Positions 5,816-14,535 are shown, numbered from the stretch's first letter. The stretch is DNA of 18,898 nt from an uncultured Collinsella sp. (GCA_900547345.1 URGG01000028.1:1-18898), one strand, 5' to 3'. Notes: a model not told the origin generated them from the letters alone. Translations and numbers: made by a program.

Positions 5816-8469
5816 TTAGGCGCCGAGCGCGGTCTTGGCGGCCGCGAGGGCATCGGCGATGCCGGCGGCGTTCTTGCCACCAGCCTGAGCCATGTTGGGA
5901 CGGCCGCCACCGCGACCGTCGACCAGGCCCGCGATCTGCTTGATCACGTTGCCGGCGTGGAAACCGGCCTTGACGGCGTCATCAGAGCCGGCGGCGAGCA
6001 GGGCCGGGGTGCCCTTCTCAGTCACGCTGGCGACGACACAAGCGACAGGGCCGGCGACCTTCTGGTGCACGGTATCCCATACGTTGCGCAAGTCGGCAGC
6101 TTCAAGGCCCTGGAGCTCAGCAACGACCAGCTTGTAGCCGCCGAGCTCGACAGCACCCTCGATGGCACTGGAAATGGCGTCGGAGGAGCCACCGGTCAGA
6201 GCCTTTTTGAGCTTGTTGGACGTCTCGCGCAGCTCGGCCTGCAGGTTCTCCACACGGGCGGGAACCTCGTCGACGCGGCACTTGAGCGCAGCGGCAGCGG
6301 CGTCAACAAGTGCCAGGCGGTCGGCCATGTAATCGAGAGCGCCCTTAGAGGTCACGGCCTCGATACGGCGGACATTGGAGCCTGTGGAGGACTCGGAAAT
6401 AATCTTGAACAGGCCGATCTCGGCGGTGTTGGCAGCGTGCGTGCCACCGCAGAGCTCACGGGAGAACGGCTGGTCCTCGGCGCCCACGGAGACGACGCGG
6501 ACGACATCGCCGTACTTCTCGCCAAACAGAGCGACAGCGCCGGCAGCCTTAGCCTCGTCGATGCCCATGACACGGGTCACGACCGGCTTGGAGGCGAAGA
6601 TCTGCTGGTTGACCAGGTCCTCGACAGCCTTGAGCTGCTCGGAGGAAAGGGCCTCGAAGTGCGTAAAGTCAAAGCGCAGGTGCTCGGGCGTCACCAGCGA
6701 GCCGGCCTGGGACACGTGCTCGCCCAGGACCTGCTTAAGGGCGGCGTCGAGCAGGTGCGTGGCGGTGTGGTTGCGGCGCAGGAAGCCACGGCGCTCGGCG
6801 TCGAGAGCGGCGGTCACAGCGGCACCAGCAGAAAGCGAGCCCTCGGCAACGTGGGCGACATGAGCATACAGGCCGTTGTGGTTCTTGGTATCGGAAACGG
6901 TCAGAACAACGCCCTCGGCGGAAAGCTTGCCGGCGTCGCCCTGCTGGCCGCCCATCTCGGCGTAGAACGGGGTGCGGTCGAGCACGACCTCGACGTCCTC
7001 GCCGGCGGCAGCGGAATCGACAGACTCGCCGTTGCGCACGATGGCGACGACCTTGGCGCCCTCGATCACATCGTTGTCATAGCCGTCGAACTCGGTCGCG
7101 GCGACCTTGTCGGAAAGCTCGACCCACACGTCGTTGAAGCTGCCCCAGGCATCGCCCTTGGCGTTGGCGCGGGCGCGGGCCTTCTGGTCCTCCATGCAAG
7201 CGGTAAAGCCATCCATGTCGACGTCGTGCCCAGCGGTACCGGCGATCTCGACGGTCAGGTCGATGGGGAAACCAAAGGTGTCGTGAAGCTTAAAGGCAAC
7301 ATCGCCCGGAAGCACAGCGCCCTCGGCAAGCGCGGCCAGGGCCTCGTCCAGGTAAACGCGGCCGTTGTCGAGCGTCGTGGAGAAGCGCTCCTCCTCGGAG
7401 GCAACGATACCCTTGACGAGCGCGACGTTCTTGAGCAACTCGGGATAGGCCTCGCCCATCTGAGCGTTGACCTCGTCGATGAACTTGGTCAGGAAGGCGC
7501 CCTCGATGCCCAGCAGGCGACCGTGGAACACGGCGCGGCGGAGCAGGCGGCGAAGGACGTACTCGCGACCCTCGTTACCGGGCAGGATGCCGTCAGAGAT
7601 CATGAAGTCGACGGCACGGGAGTGGTCGGCGATGATGCGAAGAGAACGGCTGGCGCCGGAGTAATCGTCGGCGTCATAGGTCTTGCCGCTGATCTCCTCG
7701 CCCAGCTTGATGAGGTGCTGCATCAGATCGCCGTCGTAGTTAGCGGTCTTGTGCTGCATGATAGCGGCCATGCGCTCCAGGCCCATGCCCGTATCGAGGT
7801 TGCGGTGCGGCAGCTCCGGCATGGAGCCGTCCTCCTGGCGGTCGTACTGGGTAAACACGAGGTTCCAGAACTCAAGGAAGCGGTCGCAGTCGCAGCCAGG
7901 CTTGCAGTCGGGGCTGCCGCAGCCTCCTCGCCCATGTCAAAGTAGATCTCGGAGCACGGACCGCAGGGGCCGGTGGGGCCAGCGGCCCAGAAGTTGTCGT
8001 CCTCGCCCAAGCGGGAGATGTGGTCCTCGGCAACGCCCAGAGAACGCCACACGTCGTGGGTCTCGTCGTCCTCGGTAAAGACGGTGAAGTACAGGCGGTC
8101 GAGCGGCAGCTTGAACTCCTTGGTGATGAGCTCAAAGGCCCAGGCGCAAGCCTGCTCCTTGGAGACGCCGCCAAAAGAGAAATCGCCGAGCATCTCGAAG
8201 AACGACAGGTGACGGCCGTCCTCGCCGATGCAATCGATGTCATTGGTGCGGACGCACTTCTGGCAGGAGATCGCGCCGATCTCCTTCATGGTCTTCTTGC
8301 CCTGGTAGTACTCCTTAAACTGGTTCATGCCGGCGTTGGCAAGCAGCAGCGAAGGATCGTCGGGGACGAGGGACGAAGAAGGATAGAGCTTAAGACCGCG
8401 CTCCTCAAAGAAGTTGAGGAACTTGGAGCGAATCTCGGCCGTAGTCATTGACGGGTAGTCAGCACTCAT
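5816..8469 (-). CDS. alaS: Alanyl-tRNA synthetase, split by a one-base frameshift
   Basis: Charges tRNA-Ala and proofreads Ser/Gly mischarging. The N-terminal piece (8469 to about 7923) carries class II motifs, including CVRTNDIDCIGEDGRH, LGDFSFG and AAGPTGPCGPCSEIYFD. The rest, in another frame (about 7922 to 5816), continues with PDCKPGCDCDRFLEFWNLV, motif 3 GMGLERM, the editing-site HTATHLL and CGGTH motifs, and the C-Ala domain with GGGRPNMAQAGG. Adding one base (a C on the plus strand in 7923-7924, i.e. G in GAGGAGGCT) restores a continuous 884-residue protein, close to E. coli AlaRS (876). As written, the first frame stops at 7723 and would give a 248-residue fragment. The ATG at 8469 has GAGGAGA upstream. 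Since alaS is essential, an assembly or sequencing error is the likeliest explanation; true mutation with a second alaS or programmed frameshifting are less likely. Confidence 0.93.
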
Positions 8470-8515
8470 AGAGGGAATCTCCTCGGTTTCACATCGAAAC
8501 AGTTCAAACGTAACG

Positions 8516-8543
8516 ATATTACCATCCCACCGCGCAAGTGCAA
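8516..8543 (-). promoter_or_regulatory. Probable alaS operon promoter
   Basis: Minus-strand TTGCAC (-35, 8538-8543) and TAATAT (-10, 8516-8521) are separated by 16 bases. The -35 overlaps the U-tract of the preceding terminator. The predicted start near 8509 leaves a leader of about 40 bases, too short for a T-box. Confidence 0.5.
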
Positions 8544-8570
8544 AAAAGAGGACCGGCACAATGCCGGCCC
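8542..8570 (-). terminator. Rho-independent terminator of the sigma/AI-2E operon
   Basis: A 9-bp GC-rich stem (8550-8558 with 8562-8570, one G-U pair) and a 3-base loop are followed by UCUUUUUU on the minus strand. It lies about 50 bases after the stop of the AI-2E transporter gene and isolates it from alaS. Confidence 0.9.
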
Positions 8571-8620
8571 TTCAGCGAAATAGCATGTTGCGCGTATGAA
8601 TGTTAACCCGAATTACCCCG

Positions 8621-10030
8621 CTAGTTGTCGTCATCGTCCATGGAGCCGTCGATGCCGGTTTTGGTATCGTCGTCCGAATTGGAATCATCGTCTTTGGCGA
8701 AGGGATTCTTGAAGAAGCCCGTGGCATCGGGTTGCAAACCAGAGAGCTTAATCCAGGGATTATCGAGCTCGGGCTTGGGCATGGCCTTGGCCTCGGGCGC
8801 GGTCTCGTTGCCGATGAGCTCGGACTCGTAGATGAAGGTGTCGTCGCCGAGCGCGTCGTAGGCGGCGACCGGGTTGCCATCGGCATCGCGGTACGGTGTG
8901 CCCTTAAACACGGCGCCGTCATAGGCCACAAGCTGGCGGCCGGTCTCATTCTCGAAGTAGTACACGAAGATACCCTTGAGGGCCGCACACAGCGGGATGG
9001 CAATAATCATGCCAATGGGGCCCATGAGTGCCGAGCCAATAACGAGCGCCGTGAGGCTCATGATGGGATGCACCTGCACCGAGCTCTGCATGACCTTAGG
9101 CGAAATCACGTTATCGGTGACGTTTTGCGCGACCATCGTCACGATGAGCGTCCATAACGCCAACATGGGGCTGAACATGAAACCGAGCACTGTGGCGATT
9201 GCCGCGCTCACCCAAGGACCGACGACCGGAACCAAATGCATGATGCCGGTAAAGATAGCCATGAGCGCCGCATACGGATGGCCGATGATCAGGAAGCCGA
9301 TAAAGGCCAAGATGCCGCCGCAGATAGACGTTACGACCATGCCGCGCATGTAGCCACCAACCGAACGCGACAGAATGGCGACCATAAAGCGGTACGAGGT
9401 CTCCTTCTCCTGACCGATGATGGTGCAAATCTCGTGGTGCATGCGAGGGTAGTCGCAGGCCATCCAGTACGCAAGCACTAGACCAAGGAAGATAACGAAC
9501 AACTGCGACGCCGTATTAGTGATGAGCGGGAACACACCGCGGCCAAGCTCGGCGGCAATCTGAGACACATACTTCGATGCCACGGCAACCAGCGACGAAA
9601 GATTATCGTCCAAATACTCCTTGAGCGGCGTGTTGTTGAGCGTCTTGGCATGCGAGATCATCTCGTTGAGGTCGCCACCCGCAACACGAAGCTGCTCGGG
9701 CAGGCGGCTCAGGACTTCCATGATCTGACCAAAGAGAATCGGCGACAAGATGCAAACGACACCGACGAGCACGGCAACAACAACAATTAGCGCGATAAGC
9801 GAACCGATGCCGCGATTCACGCCATGGTGCTCGAGCCAGTTGGTGATCGGGGACATCACAAAAGCAATGATGGAGCCGACGGCAAGGAACTCAATAACCG
9901 GTGCCAGGATGCCCATAAGGTTAAAGATGACAGCGGCGATGACAATGCAGCCGACAACAGCCCAAATGCGAAGCGTCAGAATGCGGGTGTCGCGCAGCAC
10001 GCGATCGGTTTGTTGGGGGTGCTCACTCAT
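8621..10030 (-). CDS. AI-2E family transporter
   Basis: Polytopic membrane protein of the AI-2E (PerM/UPF0118) family, 469 residues. Members have been linked to autoinducer-2 export or to sodium/proton antiport; the substrate here is not known. Residues about 20-370 contain the family core: paired N-terminal helices (WAVVGCIVIAAVIFNLMGIL and the following one), a long soluble helical segment around residues 105-165, then helices including LFVIFLGLVLAYWMA, and the conserved HLVPVVGPWVSAA and NVTDNVISPKVM blocks. The last 90 or so residues form a soluble, very acidic tail ending in DDDDN, longer than in many homologues. Its ATG overlaps the sigma-factor stop (ATGA), so its translation is probably coupled to the sigma gene. 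The location suggests a role in the stress response, though this is an inference. Confidence 0.9.
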   Translation of the reverse strand: MSEHPQQTDRVLRDTRILTLRIWAVVGCIVIAAVIFNLMGILAPVIEFLAVGSIIAFVMSPITNWLEHHGVNRGIGSLIALIVVVAVLVGVVCILSPILFGQIMEVLSRLPEQLRVAGGDLNEMISHAKTLNNTPLKEYLDDNLSSLVAVASKYVSQIAAELGRGVFPLITNTASQLFVIFLGLVLAYWMACDYPRMHHEICTIIGQEKETSYRFMVAILSRSVGGYMRGMVVTSICGGILAFIGFLIIGHPYAALMAIFTGIMHLVPVVGPWVSAAIATVLGFMFSPMLALWTLIVTMVAQNVTDNVISPKVMQSSVQVHPIMSLTALVIGSALMGPIGMIIAIPLCAALKGIFVYYFENETGRQLVAYDGAVFKGTPYRDADGNPVAAYDALGDDTFIYESELIGNETAPEAKAMPKPELDNPWIKLSGLQPDATGFFKNPFAKDDDSNSDDDTKTGIDGSMDDDDN

Positions 10031-10818
10031 GAACGAATCATCACTCCGTCGGGGTCGATCTTGTCCTGAATCTTCTTAAGCGTGCGGCGCAGCAGACGCG
10101 AAACCTGCACCTGAGAAATACCCAGCTTCTTGGCGATCTCGATCTGGGTCATGCCCTTCACAAAGCGCAGCTCGATCACCTCGCGCTCGCGCGGCGAGAA
10201 ATCACGGATGGCTTCCTCGATCACTAGGCGGTCATCGGTAAAGTCGAGCTCGTTGTCGTCGTCGGCGTAACGGTCGAGAATCGAGGGGGCATCGTCGGAA
10301 TCAGACGCACCAGGAGCCTCGATGGGCACCGAGGTATAAGCCGAAGACGATTCCATAGCCTCGAGGACCTCATCGACAGTCACATCTAGATACTCAGCGA
10401 TCTCCTCAACCTTGGGCGAGCGCTGCAACTCGTTGGTAAGCTTGTCGGTAGCCTGGTTGACCTTGGCAGAAAGCTCCTGCAGGCGACGAGGCACGCGCAC
10501 GCTCCAGCCCTTGTCACGGAAGTGACGCTTGATCTCGCCCAAGATGGTGGGCGTGGCAAACGTGGTGAACTCGAGTCCGCGCTCAGGGTCAAAGCGGTCG
10601 ATTGCCTTGAGCAAGCCCAGATAGCCGACCTGCATGAGGTCGTCGAGCGGCTCGCCGCGATTCTTAAATTTGTTGGCAAGAAACCTTACCAGATTCATAT
10701 GGGACATGACGAGCTGCTCGCGGGCGTCCGGATCACCGGTCTCCTTGTAGCGACGAAACAGCTCGCGGGTTTTCTCCTTGTCCCAAGCGGTCTTACCGCT
10801 CCGGGAACGTTCGGTCAT
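10027..10818 (-). CDS. SigB/SigF-type RNA polymerase sigma factor
   Basis: A 263-residue sigma-70 family factor of the SigB/SigF/SigG type, used for stress or developmental genes. Region 2 runs through VRFLANKFKNRGEPLDDLMQ, GLLKAIDRFDPERG and FTTFATPTILGEIKRHFRD; region 3 is about 125-170; region 4 is FSPREREVIELRFVKGMTQ with the helix-turn-helix EIAKKLGISQVQVSRLLRR. An acidic linker (DSDDAPSILDRYADDDNE) separates regions 3 and 4. Region 1.1 of housekeeping sigmas is absent. The ATG at 10818 lies one base after the stop of an RsbW-like gene, the classic arrangement of an anti-sigma with its sigma. The promoters it recognises cannot be read from this window with confidence. Confidence 0.92.
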   Translation of the reverse strand: MTERSRSGKTAWDKEKTRELFRRYKETGDPDAREQLVMSHMNLVRFLANKFKNRGEPLDDLMQVGYLGLLKAIDRFDPERGLEFTTFATPTILGEIKRHFRDKGWSVRVPRRLQELSAKVNQATDKLTNELQRSPKVEEIAEYLDVTVDEVLEAMESSSAYTSVPIEAPGASDSDDAPSILDRYADDDNELDFTDDRLVIEEAIRDFSPREREVIELRFVKGMTQIEIAKKLGISQVQVSRLLRRTLKKIQDKIDPDGVMIRS

Positions 10819-10819
10819 A

Positions 10820-11197
10820 TTAGATATCCGCCTTGAGGTCGAGGGAAAGCGTCAGGGGCGCCGCAGTCTTTTCGTAGGAGTCGCACACGCTCGCGAGGAT
10901 GAGCTCGGCATACACCGCAGCCTGGTCGTCTTCATCGACCGTAGCCTGGTCGCCAAAGGTAATAGTCATGCCAACGTGGGTCTCATCGACATCGAATTTG
11001 ATGGTGATGTCATCGCAGTCGACCGCGGTGCAACCAAAGATGAAAGCCTCCTCAGCAGCCATGCGGATGTCCTCGATGCGATCGACAGACATAGAGCACA
11101 GGGCACCAACGTTGGCTGCCGTCATGCGCACAAGGCGAGCGAGACGAGGGTCACCGGCAACGGTCAGCGTGATAGGGCAGGTTGCTTCGCTACTCAT
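10820..11197 (-). CDS. RsbW-like anti-sigma protein with degenerate ATP site
   Basis: A 125-residue protein resembling the anti-sigma kinases RsbW and SpoIIAB. RsbW homology is clearest at PRLARLVRMTAANVGALCSMSVDRIEDIRMAAEEA, comparable to RsbW IRLTLSGVASRMGYTYDEIEDLKIAVSEA. The N-box that follows (SEACTNAVQHAY in RsbW) reads EEAFIFGCTAV, so the magnesium-binding Asn is gone. The G1 box (DEG in RsbW) reads FGD and no GLGL G2 box is seen, and the protein is about 35 residues shorter than RsbW. It may therefore bind the sigma without ATP-dependent kinase activity. The ATG at 11197 has GAGGAG upstream and overlaps the DUF948 gene by eight bases; longer forms read through that gene. No anti-anti-sigma (RsbV/SpoIIAA) is in the window. 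Anti-sigma function is an inference from similarity and position next to the sigma gene. Confidence 0.75.
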   Translation of the reverse strand: MSSEATCPITLTVAGDPRLARLVRMTAANVGALCSMSVDRIEDIRMAAEEAFIFGCTAVDCDDITIKFDVDETHVGMTITFGDQATVDEDDQAAVYAELILASVCDSYEKTAAPLTLSLDLKADI

Positions 11198-11777
11198 CGC
11201 AGGACTCCTCAGAGGTCTCGGCGGGCGTATAGGTGTAATACTGAGCCGGCTTGGATACAGACTTCTGACCATCATCGTCGCCCGCGGCGGCCTCGTCCTC
11301 GCCAATTAGGACGCGCTCGGTAGGCTGCTCGGCCTCCGCAGCGGCAGCGGCGAGCTTGCGATCGGCGTCGGCTGCAGGAGCCTTCACCTTATTGAAGAGC
11401 TTCTGCACAGCACCGGCGGCAGAGTCGGTCACGCTCGACACAGCATTGCTGGCCTCGGCCATGCTGCCCGTAACCTCGGAAATGTCGCGAACCACGGCTT
11501 CGACCTCTACGAGATTGGAGGTAAGGGCATCAACTGCCGTCTTGCTCGACTTAAGCAGCGGCTCCATCTGGGCAAGCGCCGGCGTAAGCTCATCGACAGC
11601 GCCATCGAGCTTTGCCACCACAGGCTGAGCCTCGGCGATGGTGTTGTTGAGGTCGTTCACGGTCTTATCGAGCGAGTCGACAACATTGCGGGTCTTGCGC
11701 AGGGTAAGCGCGAGCTCAGCGATGGCCCACACGCCGGCAACGGCGAGCAGCAGCAGGGCGATTTGAATGGGACTCAT
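11190..11777 (-). CDS. DUF948 membrane-anchored coiled-coil protein (YtxG-like)
   Basis: A 195-residue protein with an N-terminal membrane helix (residues about 4-24, QIALLLLAVAGVWAIAELAL), then a long Leu/Val/Asp-rich helical segment (about 28-130) suited to coiled-coil formation, then an Ala/Glu-rich acidic tail ending in Asp-Glu. This matches the DUF948 family, which includes the SigB-dependent general-stress proteins YtxG and YoxC of B. subtilis. The start ATG at 11777 has GGGAGG at a good distance. It is the first gene of a unit with the anti-sigma, sigma and AI-2E genes, with the anti-sigma start inside its last codons. This suggests a stress protein made together with its own regulators. 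A hairpin and a GGGGTAC element lie about 40-60 bases upstream (11818-11835); GGGTA is a SigB-type -10 core, but no matching GTTT -35 is seen at the right distance. Confidence 0.8.
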   Translation of the reverse strand: MSPIQIALLLLAVAGVWAIAELALTLRKTRNVVDSLDKTVNDLNNTIAEAQPVVAKLDGAVDELTPALAQMEPLLKSSKTAVDALTSNLVEVEAVVRDISEVTGSMAEASNAVSSVTDSAAGAVQKLFNKVKAPAADADRKLAAAAAEAEQPTERVLIGEDEAAAGDDDGQKSVSKPAQYYTYTPAETSEESCDE

Positions 11778-11817
11778 ACAAGCCTCCCGGAAGAATCGAA
11801 ATACAGACGTTTTTCAT

Positions 11818-11835
11818 GGTACCCCAAAGGGGACC
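11818..11835. promoter_or_regulatory. Hairpin with GGGGTAC element upstream of the stress operon
   Basis: The near-palindrome GGTACCCCAAAGGGGACC forms a hairpin with three-base loop in the 100-base gap between rarA and the DUF948 gene. Minus-strand reading gives GGGGTACC, resembling a SigB/SigF -10 core. No U-tract follows on either strand, so it is not a terminator. A SigA-type alternative is TTGGCA with TACCAT at a long 19-base spacing. Confidence 0.25.
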
Positions 11836-11877
11836 GAACATGCCAAGAGCAGCAACGTGGGACAAAATTATCAGCAG

Positions 11878-13227
11878 CTACTTCGGTGCATTCCCGCTAC
11901 GGTCGCGTTCGCTTTGCTCTACGCGCCATTCTTCCCAACCACGGCCGGCAGGCTGCCAAAATGCACCGCGTTCTAAGCCTTCGGGTAAATAGCGCTGGTC
12001 GACCCAGCCTTCGGGATAATCGTGCGGATACTTATACACACCGTATTCATCGCTGCCCGGGCGATGGCGATCGCGCAGATAACTCGGCACCTCGCGAAGC
12101 CCACTAGAGTGGATATCGGCCAGCGCCGCATCGATCGAAGCCTCACACGCGTTGGATTTAGGCGCCAAGCACACATAGAGTGCAGCCTGAGCCAGGTTAA
12201 TGCGGCACTCGGGATAGCCAATGACCTCGGCAGACTTAAACGCGGCATGTGCCACCAAAAGCGCCTGCGGGTCGGCGTTGCCGACGTCCTCAGAAGCATG
12301 AATCATAATGCGACGGGCGATAAACTTAGGATCCTCCCCTGCATCGATCATGCGCGCAAGCCAGTAGACCGTGGCATCGGGGTCGCTACCGCGCATGGAC
12401 TTAATGAACGCACTGATGATGTCGTAGTGCATGTCGCCGTTTTTGTCATACGTAAAACCGCGACGCGGGTTGGCAATCTTTACGTCATCCACGGTGATGG
12501 GATAACGCTCCCCCGCCGCCGGCGCTGGCGTCCCTTCGGTATCGGGACGCGTGACGGCAATCTCGCTCGCCAGCTCAAGTGTCGTCAGGGCCGAGCGTGC
12601 ATCACCCGCTGCCAGCGTGCAAATGGTCTTGACCGTATCATCATCGGCCGAGAATTTGCCGTTCAGGCCCTGAGGAGCCTCGAGCGCACGCTCGATAAGC
12701 ATGGCGATATCCTCGTCCTTTAAATGCTCAAGCTCCACGACTCGACCACGTGAGAGCAGCGCCGAGTTGACCTCGAAGTACGGATTCTCCGTCGTAGCGC
12801 CAATCATAATGACGGTACGGTTCTCAACTGCATGTAGCAGGGCATCCTGCTGCGACTTAGAAAAGCGGTGAATCTCATCGATGAATAGAATGGTACGGCG
12901 GTCGTACGTATTCAGGCGCGTCTTGGCCTCGTCAATCACGCGACGCAAGTCCTTTACGGTGCCCGTCACGGCGCTGACCTCGACAAACTCGCTCTTTGTA
13001 TGGTTGGCGATAATGTGGGCCAGCGTCGTCTTACCCGTACCGGCTGGCCCGTACAGAATCACGCTCGAAAGCACGTCGTGCTCGATCGCGGCACGCAACC
13101 ATGAGCCCTTACCGACGGCCTTTTGCTGGCCCACATACTCGTCGAGCGAATTGGGGCGCATGCGCACCGCAAGCGGCGCATTCTGAAAGGAACGCTCGCG
13201 CGTCGAAGCAGAAAAAAGGTCGTCCAT
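11878..13227 (-). CDS. rarA: Replication-associated recombination protein A (RarA/MgsA AAA+ ATPase)
   Basis: AAA+ ATPase of the RarA/Mgs1/WRNIP1 family, which acts at stalled replication forks and unwinds DNA ends. Taken from 13227 it has 449 residues, like E. coli RarA (447). Walker A is YGPAGTGKTT (about 59-68), Walker B ILFIDEIHRF, sensor 1 GATTENPYFEVN, and the arginine finger lies in LLSRGRV; the C-terminal part contains the MARC AAA C-terminal clamp region with ARRIMIHASEDVGNADP and the tail DYPEGWVDQRYLPEG, both family signatures. Several starts are possible: TTG 13245, ATG 13242, 13233 or 13227. Homologues typically begin MDDLF, and GGGATGG lies just before 13227, so that start was used. 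It follows the dGTPase-like gene by 60 bases. Confidence 0.93.
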   Translation of the reverse strand: MDDLFSASTRERSFQNAPLAVRMRPNSLDEYVGQQKAVGKGSWLRAAIEHDVLSSVILYGPAGTGKTTLAHIIANHTKSEFVEVSAVTGTVKDLRRVIDEAKTRLNTYDRRTILFIDEIHRFSKSQQDALLHAVENRTVIMIGATTENPYFEVNSALLSRGRVVELEHLKDEDIAMLIERALEAPQGLNGKFSADDDTVKTICTLAAGDARSALTTLELASEIAVTRPDTEGTPAPAAGERYPITVDDVKIANPRRGFTYDKNGDMHYDIISAFIKSMRGSDPDATVYWLARMIDAGEDPKFIARRIMIHASEDVGNADPQALLVAHAAFKSAEVIGYPECRINLAQAALYVCLAPKSNACEASIDAALADIHSSGLREVPSYLRDRHRPGSDEYGVYKYPHDYPEGWVDQRYLPEGLERGAFWQPAGRGWEEWRVEQSERDRSGNAPK

Positions 13228-13287
13228 AGCCATCCCGTGCATCAATCAAAATCGTTGTTGACCAACAGTATACCGAAAGGATACGAA

Positions 13288-14535
13288 CTACCGTTCGTTA
13301 ATATAGGTACGATGCGGAAACTTTAGACCCGGGAACAGCTTGCTCGTCAGCTCACAGAAATAACCGTCCGTCATGCTCGCGATGTAATCCACCACGGCTT
13401 GATCCTTGTCGTCCTGCCAGTCATAGGTGCGATCGTAGTAGGAAAGCTGCTGCTCTATGCGCGAAACATGGTGCTTAAAGATGTAAGAGGACTCGTCGCC
13501 TTCGTTTACATCCTGCAGGCAACGGTCGTAGAGCTTTTCGAAGGCCTCTCGCAGCTCCGCTTCGGAGTCGCCTTCGATACCGCCCTTGCTATAGATCTTC
13601 TCGTAGTTCTCGCGCTTGGCTCGGCGAATTTCCTCAAACAGGTCCTCACTCATCTCGATGCGCGGCTTGCCATAGCTGTGCTCGACGATATCGATGGAAG
13701 CGTGCGTGAGAATCCAACTGTTGTAGGCACCGCCCCGGCCATCATCAAAGGCGTCGGGTGACAGCAGGCCCGCCGCAATGGCGTCTTGGCGATCGCGCCC
13801 AACGTAGGCAAGGATATCCGAAATGCGAACCACGCAGCCCTCGAGCGTCATGGGACGCAGGTGCTCAATAGCGCCATAGCCCGTGGCGATACAGTCCTCA
13901 ACCGTCTGATCGAACTGGTCAAAGGAGCCCATGTCCGAGAGCTCAAACACACGCTGCTCGTACTCGCCGTTATGGCATAGCACGCCGTCGAGCGTCTGGA
14001 GCGACACGTTGCGGCCGTACAGCGCGTCGAGCACGCGGACCGACTGCACGTTATGGAAAAAATAACGCCCCGTACGCTCATGATAGATATCGTTGAGGAA
14101 GCGCTCGCCGGCATGACCGAAAGGCGTGTGTCCCAAGTCGTGGCCCAGGCCAATCGCCTCGATCAGATCGCAATTGAGCCCCAGGGCGCGACCGATATCG
14201 CGCGCAATGCGCGAGACAAGCTGCACGTGCAAACCGCGGCGCGACAGATCGTCATTGCTACGGAAGCTGAAGACCTGCGTTTTGCCCGCATAACGGGTGT
14301 ACGCCGGAAGATGAAGTATCTTTTCGGTATCGCGCATAAACGCCGGACGCATAAGCGTGCCTTTGTCGGCGGCGCGATCAATACGACGAATGACCTGATC
14401 GTCGTTGCAACGATACGGGTTGGCATAGCCCGAAGCGCGATCGGCGGCAATGCGCTCGACAAGTTCGGGCGACAACGCCGAGGGAATACGGTCCATGCGC
14501 GCCTTAATGACGGCCGTTTCTTGATTAGTTGCCAT
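13288..14535 (-). CDS. dgt: dGTPase-like HD-domain triphosphohydrolase
   Basis: A 415-residue HD phosphohydrolase of the deoxyguanosinetriphosphate triphosphohydrolase family, which hydrolyses dNTPs to the nucleoside and triphosphate and so affects dNTP pools. The N-terminal segment DTEKILHLPAYTRYAGKTQVF corresponds to the family block ending in KTQVF, HVQLVSRIARDIG (H103) gives the first metal ligand, IGLGHDLGHTPFGHAGE carries the HD pair H132-D133, and VVRISDILAYVGRD the last Asp. The typical family R/F-rich block is changed to HLPAYTRYAG, so substrate preference may differ. ATG at 14535 is preceded by AAGGAG; the reading frame could extend to 14562 but has no better site. It is 31 bases after the prepilin peptidase gene and 60 before rarA, so the three could be co-transcribed. 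Confidence 0.9.
   Translation of the reverse strand: MATNQETAVIKARMDRIPSALSPELVERIAADRASGYANPYRCNDDQVIRRIDRAADKGTLMRPAFMRDTEKILHLPAYTRYAGKTQVFSFRSNDDLSRRGLHVQLVSRIARDIGRALGLNCDLIEAIGLGHDLGHTPFGHAGERFLNDIYHERTGRYFFHNVQSVRVLDALYGRNVSLQTLDGVLCHNGEYEQRVFELSDMGSFDQFDQTVEDCIATGYGAIEHLRPMTLEGCVVRISDILAYVGRDRQDAIAAGLLSPDAFDDGRGGAYNSWILTHASIDIVEHSYGKPRIEMSEDLFEEIRRAKRENYEKIYSKGGIEGDSEAELREAFEKLYDRCLQDVNEGDESSYIFKHHVSRIEQQLSYYDRTYDWQDDKDQAVVDYIASMTDGYFCELTSKLFPGLKFPHRTYINER

Noticed and set aside
7915..7935. Programmed frameshift in alaS as the leading explanation
   Set aside because: An SD-like GAGGAGG is present, but no slippery heptamer or downstream pseudoknot could be identified; a sequencing error is simpler, so it is listed only as a possibility.
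5957..7945. 662-residue open frame on the plus strand opposite alaS
   Set aside because: It mirrors the alaS codons (antisense frame kept open by GC-rich third positions), has no ribosome binding site or recognisable domain, and alaS is clearly the real gene.
8470..8620. T-box leader upstream of alaS
   Set aside because: Only about 40 bases lie between the predicted transcription start and the ATG, and no specifier stem or T-box sequence is seen; the hairpin there is the terminator of the preceding gene.
11818..11835. GGTACCCC hairpin as a rarA terminator
   Set aside because: No U-tract follows on either strand.
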